Shown here in pieces: positions 56,142-62,988 of a stretch of 64,000 nucleotides of DNA (its first letter is position 1; each line of letters starts with the position of its first letter). Under the pieces are notes generated by a model. The model did not search any database, had not been told where the DNA came from, and saw only the letters and a list, made by a program, of their open reading frames with translations. The translations under genes were made by a program, and so were the position numbers. This DNA is from Paludibacteraceae bacterium (lineage in GTDB: Bacteria; Bacteroidota; Bacteroidia; Bacteroidales; Paludibacteraceae): contig JAFSTO010000071.1 in the NCBI GenBank assembly GCA_017450435.1, positions 62,001 through 126,000 on the forward strand, written 5' to 3'.

Positions 56142-56213
56142 CGAAATGTCGAAATAACGAAATGTCGAAATGTCGAAATGCCGAAATGTCGGAATAACGA
56201 GATATCGGAATAA
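56142..56213. repeat. 8-bp tandem repeat, nine units
   Basis: Nine successive 8-base words, CGAAATGT with variants CGAAATAA, CGAAATGC, CGGAATAA and CGAGATAT, fill the gap between the psuG stop and its terminator. Confidence 0.9.
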
Positions 56214-56215
56214 CA

Positions 56216-56256
56216 AGCAACTCCGGTGCGCCAAGAGCACACCGGAGTTGCTTTAT
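56216..56256. terminator. intrinsic terminator between convergent psuG and secreted-protein gene
   Basis: AGCAACTCCGGTG (56216-56228) pairs perfectly with CACCGGAGTTGCT (56240-56252) around an 11-base loop and is followed by TTTAT. The stem is 13 bp. Confidence 0.85.
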
Positions 56257-56273
56257 CAAAGAAAAATAACGTT

Positions 56274-57935
56274 TCAACGCATCAGTCTGCCTTCCGCGTC
56301 GTAGGTGCGGCCATCGAACGACACATAGACCGTGCCGTTATGAACGAACTTCTGCGCTGTGCGCAGTTGCTGCGGACTGAGTTGCTCCGTAGCGGTGGCT
56401 GTGCCGGGGTCCTGAACATTCGGGTCTGGCGCTATAGTGAACACCTGCATGATGACCGTCGTCGGCAGGTAGTTGTGGTTACCGGCGTGGTAGGCAACAA
56501 CCGTCACCTCACCTTCGTTCTCGGGCGTCACCACACCGTCTTCTATAGAGAGCAGACAGCGCGTATAGGCGTACGTAACGGGCAGTCCCGACGAGAGGAC
56601 GGCAGTGGCTGGCACAGGCGTACCGACAACGAGAGCGGTGTCTTGGTCAAGCCACGTGATGACCTGCGGAGCCTTGTTGACGGTCAGCCCGACGGGCAGA
56701 ACGGCATAATTGTATATACCCGTGTCGGCAGGCGTGAAGAGGAGCGAGAGAGTGTAGTCGCCGGCATCAAGCACGGTATCCGTGTCTATCTCAAGCCACG
56801 ACAGAGCGCCCTCCACAAAACCGTTGTTCTCATGTAGCACAGCCTCTGCGAGCGTCTGACCATAAGTAAGGTCGTCGGCAGAAGCACTGACAAGCGGGTC
56901 TGCCTTGCGGATAACGAGGGTCTTCTCTATCCGGTTGGCGGCGTTGAACTTATAGTTGCCCGGCTGTGTGGCGGCAAAGGTGACTGTGCCGGAACGGACA
57001 ACGCGCAGGGTGGCACCCTCCACGTAGGCGATGCTGCTGTCTGACGACACATACTCCACGTCCAGACCGCTGGAGGTGAAAGCGTTGAACGACAGGCGGT
57101 CGGTGGCAAGGCACTCGGTAAGCGTCTGGTTCCACGTGAGCGTCTGGTCGTACTTGGAGGTGCTGCCCGACACTGCGATACGCGCCTCCCTGCCCTCGCC
57201 GGACAGGACTATCTCACCGCTGTGCCGACCGGCTTCTGCATGCGAATAATAAATGGTGAGGGTGGTCTTCTGATCGATGAGGTTCTTCTGCCCGACAGTG
57301 GCGAGCGACGCAGTAAAATGCGGGTCGGTGGAGGTGACTGTAGCCACAACGTTTGTCCATGAGACAGTCACGTTCTTCGAAGCAGGCGCATCATCCACCA
57401 TAGCCGACGCGGGTTCCCACTCCTCTATACCCACCGACAAGCGTTTGAGTTCGGTCACCATTATCTTGCGGAAAGCCACAGCGGTCTTGCCCGTTGCGTA
57501 GAACTTCAGGTAACGCGTGGAAACAGAGAGTCCCACATTGACTTTGGTATCGGTGGAGATGGTGTTGCCCTCAGCGGTGTACACTTGCGACCAGTTGTTA
57601 TGGTCAGGCGACTGATACACCGTCAGCGAACCGCCGCTGCCGCCTTGCCACGTGAACGACAGGCTGTCGGCTATGCCTGTCTGCGACAGGGCTATCACAC
57701 ACTCGTCCTGATACGGATCGCCGCCTATTACAGGAAGAGTGACAACAATTTTCCCCAGTTTCAGACCGCCTCCTATACCCAGTGTGGGGTTTGACCAACT
57801 GACGTTTTCGGTCTTGGAAATGACAGTCATGGCGTTGTTGAAGTCGTCAGAACCGAACTCCGTGTCCCATGCAAGCTGCGCATACATCGGAAAACTGAGC
57901 ACAGCGGCAAGCAGGACATTGATAATCTTTTTCAT
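56274..57935 (-). CDS. secreted discoidin/Ig/MBG-type protein with KFVHNG C-terminal motif (553 aa)
   Basis: A signal peptide (MKKIINVLLAAVLSFPMYAQ) is followed by a discoidin-like beta domain (residues ~20-165). Next comes an Ig-like domain and a repeat opening SKYDQTLTWNQTL with TQPGNYKFNAAN, closely like repeats of the 2097-residue protein. An MBG-like domain (DDLTYGQTLAEAV) and a final Ig-like repeat follow. The end is AQKFVHNGTVYVSFDGRTYD and six more residues. This short tail matches the end of the 980-residue protein at 21515-24457 and is not a full type A T9SS domain. It lies 11 bases after the GH3-family gene, so the two share an operon. The role is unknown. Confidence 0.82.
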   Translation of the reverse strand: MKKIINVLLAAVLSFPMYAQLAWDTEFGSDDFNNAMTVISKTENVSWSNPTLGIGGGLKLGKIVVTLPVIGGDPYQDECVIALSQTGIADSLSFTWQGGSGGSLTVYQSPDHNNWSQVYTAEGNTISTDTKVNVGLSVSTRYLKFYATGKTAVAFRKIMVTELKRLSVGIEEWEPASAMVDDAPASKNVTVSWTNVVATVTSTDPHFTASLATVGQKNLIDQKTTLTIYYSHAEAGRHSGEIVLSGEGREARIAVSGSTSKYDQTLTWNQTLTECLATDRLSFNAFTSSGLDVEYVSSDSSIAYVEGATLRVVRSGTVTFAATQPGNYKFNAANRIEKTLVIRKADPLVSASADDLTYGQTLAEAVLHENNGFVEGALSWLEIDTDTVLDAGDYTLSLLFTPADTGIYNYAVLPVGLTVNKAPQVITWLDQDTALVVGTPVPATAVLSSGLPVTYAYTRCLLSIEDGVVTPENEGEVTVVAYHAGNHNYLPTTVIMQVFTIAPDPNVQDPGTATATEQLSPQQLRTAQKFVHNGTVYVSFDGRTYDAEGRLMR

Positions 57936-57946
57936 ATATCCTTAAA

Positions 57947-59653
57947 TTATTTGTCTTCTATAACCAGTTTCTTGAACTTGGCGTGGCGCTTCTCGTCCTG
58001 CAAAAGGAGGTTGAGTTTGAACTGCCCGTCGCGCAAGCCATCGGCAATGCACTGCGCCTTGAACTGCTCGAACGAGTTCGCCTGCAGCCTGTGGCTGATC
58101 GGATCCTTCACACGCAGGGAGTTGCGCTTGGTCTTGTACTCTATGTTATACTGTTTGAGCAGGTTGTCCACCTCCGCAGAGAACTGCTCGGCTGTTGCCT
58201 GAGACGTAGTCTGGTCGGCAAACTCGTAGTAGAAATGGTAGGCAGACGCTTCGAGGTCGGCAAAACCGATGAAGAAACGCAGTGGTGTGTGCATGGTCTT
58301 CTCCACCTCACGCACGGCGTCGATAAACTGCTTCTCGTGCAGTTTCTCGCCGGTCATGGTCACGATGCCGTTTATCTTCTGGACAAGCTGCACCGACGGA
58401 GTGTCCCAGTAGCGAGGACCTACTACAACCATGTCGTTCATGTTGTAGCGGTAGAGGCCTGCATAGGTGGTGACGTAGGTGATGTAGCGCTTGCCCTCCT
58501 CCAGCTGATACATCTGCAAAAAACGCTTCTCGCTGTCGGGCTTGTCGATGTCCTCCTCGGCTACGAACTCGTAGTAGTGCATGTGCGGGCAGAGGACGGT
58601 GTTGTTGGTGTCATCGGTCACCAGTCCGAAGCGGCACTCGGTGGAGTAGTAGGAGAACTCCTGGTGGTACATCTGCGAGGGGAAGGAGTCCTTGAACTTG
58701 TCAAGATAGACCTTGGTGTTGCCGCAGCGCCATGTAGTGAGCAGTTGGAAGTCGGGCCAGTAGTGCTTGGGCAGCACCGTGCCGTATTTGGCCTTCAACG
58801 CACGCAGTTCGGCGGCACGCGCGGGATTGGGCTTGAGGAAGGGCTTGAAGCTCTCGCGGATACGCTCGGGTATGTCGAACTCCTCGCTTATAGTGCCTTT
58901 CTCTATGTCCTCCACGTAGCGGTCGAAGTTCTCGTTCACGTTGTTCTGCATCTCCACGATGGTGGAAGGGTTGGCGGTGATAATAAGCGTGGTGTTGTGC
59001 TCGATACCGAAGCGCATGATGGCGTAGTAGCGGGCGTTATAGTCCTCTATCTCATAGACCGTGAAGGGGTACGGCGAGAGGTCTTTCATCCACTGCGGGC
59101 AGTCCCGTTGCGCAAAGCCGCTGATGCTGCCGCAGATGGTTCCGTCAGGGGCATAGCCCTCTATCACCTTGCCCACGATGCTGACCAGACTGCCGGAGAA
59201 GACCATGCGGCGGTGCTTGATGAGGGTGTATAGCCACGCGAGGTTCATCTTGCCATACACGTCCTTCAGATAACGCTGCGTAATAGGTATCCACTTGGGC
59301 TCCTTGGTTGTGCCCGACGTGGTGGCATAGAGAGCGGGCTTGCCAGGGAAAAGAAGGTTCTGCTCGCCGTTCTTGTGCCGCTCGATATAAGGCTGTAGGT
59401 CCTCGTAGTTGTTCGGACTCACGTTCTTCTGATAGAGAGCGTAGAGCTCGGTGTCGTCTTTCGCGGCAAGGATGTCGGTAAAATGGTGCTGACGACCGTA
59501 CTCGGTGTCCTTCGAGATAGTCAGTATCTCGCGGAGGGTCTTCTCTTGGTTCTTACGGGCGGATTTGGCGGCATTCACAAACTTCAGATAGTTGAGTCCG
59601 CCGGCAACGCCGAGAAGAAAATTCGGAATAAAGGGGTATCGCAGTTTTTCCAT
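57947..59653 (-). CDS. GH3-family acyl-adenylate amide synthetase-like protein
   Basis: The 568-residue protein belongs to the GH3 auxin-promoter family of the ANL superfamily. It has the ATP-binding YATTSGTTKEPKWIPIT, EFSYYSTECRFG, RYNMNDMVVV and the C-terminal TGEKLHEKQF. Plant members join amino acids to jasmonate or auxin; bacterial ones are widespread in Bacteroidota with unknown substrates. It is intact. Its promoter is at 59682-59712, and the secreted 553-residue protein gene follows after 11 bases. It starts MEKLRYPFIPNFLLGVAGG, possibly membrane-associated. Confidence 0.93.
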   Translation of the reverse strand: MEKLRYPFIPNFLLGVAGGLNYLKFVNAAKSARKNQEKTLREILTISKDTEYGRQHHFTDILAAKDDTELYALYQKNVSPNNYEDLQPYIERHKNGEQNLLFPGKPALYATTSGTTKEPKWIPITQRYLKDVYGKMNLAWLYTLIKHRRMVFSGSLVSIVGKVIEGYAPDGTICGSISGFAQRDCPQWMKDLSPYPFTVYEIEDYNARYYAIMRFGIEHNTTLIITANPSTIVEMQNNVNENFDRYVEDIEKGTISEEFDIPERIRESFKPFLKPNPARAAELRALKAKYGTVLPKHYWPDFQLLTTWRCGNTKVYLDKFKDSFPSQMYHQEFSYYSTECRFGLVTDDTNNTVLCPHMHYYEFVAEEDIDKPDSEKRFLQMYQLEEGKRYITYVTTYAGLYRYNMNDMVVVGPRYWDTPSVQLVQKINGIVTMTGEKLHEKQFIDAVREVEKTMHTPLRFFIGFADLEASAYHFYYEFADQTTSQATAEQFSAEVDNLLKQYNIEYKTKRNSLRVKDPISHRLQANSFEQFKAQCIADGLRDGQFKLNLLLQDEKRHAKFKKLVIEDK

Positions 59654-59681
59654 TGTGAGACTTTCGTGTATAAAACTACTG

Positions 59682-59712
59682 CAAAGTTACTCTTTTTATG
59701 CGACACTGGCAA
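59682..59712 (-). promoter_or_regulatory. promoter of the GH3-family gene
   Basis: On the minus strand TTG (59712-59710), 20 bases, TAACTTTG (59689-59682), 28 bases before the ATG. Confidence 0.75.
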
Positions 59713-59761
59713 AAAAAGTATATAATAATGCAAGAAAATACAAAAAAACGACACTCCCTGC

Positions 59762-59792
59762 TTGCTGTTTCCAGATAAAATAACTATCTTTG
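59762..59792 (+). promoter_or_regulatory. promoter of the rubredoxin-flavodiiron operon
   Basis: TTG (59762-59764), 20 bases, TATCTTTG (59785-59792), followed by a leader of about 60 bases to the rubredoxin ATG. Confidence 0.75.
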
Positions 59793-59858
59793 CAAAGAAA
59801 TTCAGACAACGGGTGCCCTGAACCGCACCTATATTACAACCCCTAAACACACACTGAC

Positions 59859-60020
59859 ATGAAGAAGTATGTATGCACCGTATGCGGCTACGTTTACGAC
59901 CCCGAAGTTGGCGACCCCGAAAGCGGCATCGCCCCGGGCACGGCTTTTGAAGACATTCCGGCAGACTGGGTATGCCCCCTGTGCGGAGTAGGAAAGGACG
60001 ATTTTGAAGAGCAGGACTGA
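59859..60020 (+). CDS. rubredoxin
   Basis: A 53-residue protein with the two iron-binding knuckles CTVCGYVYD near the start and [11 protein letters not shown] near the end, [18 protein letters not shown] between them. These match rubredoxin in full, and the length is standard. It carries single electrons from NAD(P)H-dependent reductases to the flavodiiron protein encoded five bases downstream. The operon promoter is at 59762-59792. Confidence 0.97.
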   Translation: MKKYVCTVCGYVYDPEVGDPESGIAPGTAFEDIPADWVCPLCGVGKDDFEEQD

Positions 60021-60025
60021 CAGAC

Positions 60026-61279
60026 ATGAAAATAACCGATGATATTCTGTATATCGGGGTGCAAGACCGCGATATACGCTTGTTTGAGCGCCAGTACCCT
60101 ACCCCTTACGGCATGGCGTACAACTCATACCTTATCCTTGACGAAAAGGTGGCGGTAATGGATACTGCCGACCTGCGTATGCACGACGAGTGGAAAGCCG
60201 GTCTCGCCGCAGCTCTTGACGGCAGGCAGCCCGACTACCTCGTGATGCACCACATGGAGCCTGACCACTCGGCGTTAGCGATGGAGATGTTAGAGCACTT
60301 CCCCAATCTCAAGATTGTAGCATCGCAGAAAGCCATACAGATGCTTCCGCAGTTCTTTGAGGGCGTGCAGCTTGAGGGCAGAACCATAGCAGTGAAAGAG
60401 GGTGACACCCTCTCGCTCGGCACACACACATTGCGTTTTCTGATGGCTCCTATGGTACACTGGCCGGAAGTGATGGTCAGCTACGATGAGGAGAGCAAGA
60501 CCTTGTTCTCGGCTGACGCCTTCGGCAGTTTCGGCACTCTCGACCAGCAGGAAGACGACTGGGCATGCGAGGCAAGGCGCTATTATTTCAATATCTGCGG
60601 CAAGTACGGCGCACCTGTACAGACGCTGCTGAAGAAAGCCGGCACTCTTGAGATAGAGCGTATATGCCCGTTGCACGGTCCGGTTATCGTGAGCAACAAA
60701 GAGGACGCAACCGTTAAATCCGAAGCCAAAGACAAAGCCGTGAGCACCGCCTTTGAGGGCATAGGCGAGAGGTATATAGCCGATGACAAACCCGTTGGTT
60801 ACTACCTTGGTTTGTACGACATCTGGAGCCGCTACGAAGCAGAGAAACAAGGTGTGTTTGTAGGCTATGCCTCCATTCATGGCGGCACCAAGGCTGTGGC
60901 AGAACATGTAGCACAGCTGCTGCGCGACAGAGGCGTCAAGGTTTGCCTGATGGACCTGACGGAAGAAGAGGTGTCGTTCGCTGTAGAAGACGCTTTTGCC
61001 TACGGCAGAGCCGTGTTCGCCGCTTCGTCATACGACGCCGGTCTGTTCCCGCCAATGCATAACCTGCTGCACCACCTGCAGATTAAAGGCTGGCAGAAGA
61101 AGCGCGTAGCTCTGATAGAGAACGGCTCATGGGCTCCATCGGCAGGCAAGGTGATGAGAGAGATGCTTGGTGCGATGAAAGATGTGGAGATTATCGAACC
61201 GATGGTGACCATCCGCAGCCGCATGAAGAGCACCGACAAAGAAGCGTTAGAAGCACTGGTAACAGAGCTGATGAAATAA
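60026..61279 (+). CDS. flavodiiron protein (oxygen/NO reductase, FprA/Roo type)
   Basis: This 417-residue protein has an N-terminal metallo-beta-lactamase-like domain with all diiron ligands: H76, E78, D80 and H81 in HMEPDH, then H145, D164 and H217. A C-terminal flavodoxin domain begins near residue 258 (FVGYASIHGGTKAVAEHVA), the FMN loop. It reduces oxygen to water, or nitric oxide to nitrous oxide, in anaerobes. It has no fused rubredoxin domain; the partner is the separate gene just upstream. This is a standard oxidative- and nitrosative-stress pair. Confidence 0.97.
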   Translation: MKITDDILYIGVQDRDIRLFERQYPTPYGMAYNSYLILDEKVAVMDTADLRMHDEWKAGLAAALDGRQPDYLVMHHMEPDHSALAMEMLEHFPNLKIVASQKAIQMLPQFFEGVQLEGRTIAVKEGDTLSLGTHTLRFLMAPMVHWPEVMVSYDEESKTLFSADAFGSFGTLDQQEDDWACEARRYYFNICGKYGAPVQTLLKKAGTLEIERICPLHGPVIVSNKEDATVKSEAKDKAVSTAFEGIGERYIADDKPVGYYLGLYDIWSRYEAEKQGVFVGYASIHGGTKAVAEHVAQLLRDRGVKVCLMDLTEEEVSFAVEDAFAYGRAVFAASSYDAGLFPPMHNLLHHLQIKGWQKKRVALIENGSWAPSAGKVMREMLGAMKDVEIIEPMVTIRSRMKSTDKEALEALVTELMK

Positions 61280-61318
61280 ACCCGCCAATAAGCACCGCGC
61301 TCAATACATCATTAGACA

Positions 61319-62059
61319 ATGCAGTTTTTCAGAGTAGTAGGAGAATACTTCATTCTGCTTGGCAGAGTGTTTCGCGCCCCTGACAAGCAACGTATGTTCT
61401 GGCGGCAGTTTGCTAAAGAGCTGGACAAGTTAGGCACGCAATCAGTACCGATAGACCTGATAATATCAGTGTTTATCGGTGCTATTATGACCATGCAGAT
61501 TAAGCTTGACATGGCTAACCCGTTGTTACCCCGCTACACCGTAGGTGTTGTGACACGCGACACGATGCTGCTGGAGTTCTCGTCAACCATACTATGCCTT
61601 ATATTGGCGGGCAAAGTGGGCAGTAATATCGCCTCTGAGATAGGCACAATGCGTATCACAGAGCAGATTGATGTGATGGAAATTATGGGTGTAAACTCTG
61701 CCAACTACCTTATTCTGCCGAAGATTACCGCCTTCATGCTGATGATGCCGATACTCGTCATCTTCTCAGTCGGCAGCGCCTTGATAGGCGGCTACTGCAT
61801 GGCACTCTTTACAGATATCCTTACCGTTGACGAATACGTATATGGTATCACCTACGCCTTCATGACCTACCACGTGCCATACGCTATTGTCAAGTCGGTC
61901 ATCTACGCCTTTGTCATCACCTCCGTCTCCGCCTACTACGGCTACAACGCTCACGGCGGAGCGTTAGAGGTAGGAAAGGCGAGCACCAACGCCGTCGTCA
62001 AGTCGTCGGTGGTGATACTTTTCCTTGACATATTCCTAACCAAACTAATGCTAAGCTAA
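61319..62059 (+). CDS. MlaE-type ABC transporter permease
   Basis: The 246-residue membrane protein of the MlaE/YrbE family shows the typical IDLIISVFIGAIMTMQ, ILAGKVGSNIASEIGTMRI and TEQIDVMEIMG regions, with about five to six hydrophobic helices. MlaE, MlaF and MlaD work as an inner-membrane complex that moves phospholipids between membranes. It is followed after two bases by the ATPase gene. No MlaD gene is seen here. Confidence 0.94.
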   Translation: MQFFRVVGEYFILLGRVFRAPDKQRMFWRQFAKELDKLGTQSVPIDLIISVFIGAIMTMQIKLDMANPLLPRYTVGVVTRDTMLLEFSSTILCLILAGKVGSNIASEIGTMRITEQIDVMEIMGVNSANYLILPKITAFMLMMPILVIFSVGSALIGGYCMALFTDILTVDEYVYGITYAFMTYHVPYAIVKSVIYAFVITSVSAYYGYNAHGGALEVGKASTNAVVKSSVVILFLDIFLTKLMLS

Positions 62060-62061
62060 CG

Positions 62062-62823
62062 GTGATAAGTGTTCAAGACGTATATAAGCAGTTTGAGGGT
62101 CACGAGGTGCTGACAGGTATCAGTACAGAGATGCGTGACGGGCAGTGCAACATGATTATCGGTCAGTCGGGCTCGGGCAAGACGGTGCTGATGAAAAGCA
62201 TCATCGGCCTGCACACAATCGACCGTGGCGACATTCAATACGACGGACGTTCACTGCCTCGTATGGGGCAAAAAGAGCTGAGAATGCTCAGAAGGGAAGT
62301 GGGAATGTTGTTTCAAGGCGCTGCACTCTTCGACTCGGAGTCGGTACTGAGCAACGTGATGTATCCTCTTGAGATGTTCTCCTCAATGACGCGAATAGAG
62401 ATGGAGAACAGGGCCAAGTTCTGCCTCTCGCGCGTGAATATACAAGAGGTGGCTTATAACCTTATGCCGGCTGAGATAAGCGGAGGTATGCAGAAGCGTG
62501 TAGCCATAGCAAGGGCGATAGCGATGAACCCCAAATACCTGTTCTGCGACGAACCTAACTCCGGCCTCGACCCCGTCACATCGCTCGTCATCGACCGTCT
62601 GATACACGAGATAACGGCGGAGTTTAATATATGCACTGTCATCAACTCGCACGACATGAACTCAATCCTTGAGATTGGTGACCATATCGTTTTTCTAAAA
62701 CAGGGAAAGATGGCATGGGAAGGCTCTAAAGACACCGTTTATACCAACGGCAATGAGGCGTTAGACGAATTTGTGTTCGCGTCCGACCTCTTTAAGAAAG
62801 TAAAAGCCGCCCACAATGACTGA
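62062..62823 (+). CDS. MlaF-type ABC transporter ATPase
   Basis: A GTG start (ISVQDVYKQFEG) lies two bases after the mlaE-type stop. The 253-residue ATPase has Walker A GQSGSGKT, a Q-loop LFQGAALFDS, the signature ISGGMQKRVAIARA, Walker B LFCDEPNSGLDP and the H-loop INSHDM. It powers the MlaE permease. It is complete. After it, a dispersed stem-loop element separates it from the convergent pseudouridine synthase gene. The substrate-binding MlaD partner must be elsewhere. Confidence 0.94.
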   Translation: MISVQDVYKQFEGHEVLTGISTEMRDGQCNMIIGQSGSGKTVLMKSIIGLHTIDRGDIQYDGRSLPRMGQKELRMLRREVGMLFQGAALFDSESVLSNVMYPLEMFSSMTRIEMENRAKFCLSRVNIQEVAYNLMPAEISGGMQKRVAIARAIAMNPKYLFCDEPNSGLDPVTSLVIDRLIHEITAEFNICTVINSHDMNSILEIGDHIVFLKQGKMAWEGSKDTVYTNGNEALDEFVFASDLFKKVKAAHND

Positions 62824-62895
62824 GAGTTGCAGGAAGAAAGACGGATACTTCAATTAAATCCTTCGTACATCGTAAATTTGTCCTTCGTACTTTTG

Positions 62896-62920
62896 AGAGA
62901 CGGTAAAAAATACCGTCTCT
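62896..62920. repeat. dispersed stem-loop element, copy 3 (possible bidirectional terminator)
   Basis: AGAGACGGTA (62896-62905), loop AAAAA, TACCGTCTCT (62911-62920), a 10-bp stem between convergent genes. It is followed by ACCGTGGGCGGAAACGCAG, like the flank of copy 2. Confidence 0.72.
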
Positions 62921-62988
62921 ACCGTGGGCGGAAACGCAGTTGAGGATTTGCGCGATGCACGGACAGATAGAGAAGAGCCTATTAGTGC

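Noticed and set aside
57983..59233. Long plus-strand open frame (416 codons) opposite the GH3-family gene
   Set aside because: It is the mirror frame of a well-supported conserved gene in GC-rich DNA. Its protein shows low-complexity Leu/Val/Gly/His content, no motif and no promoter.
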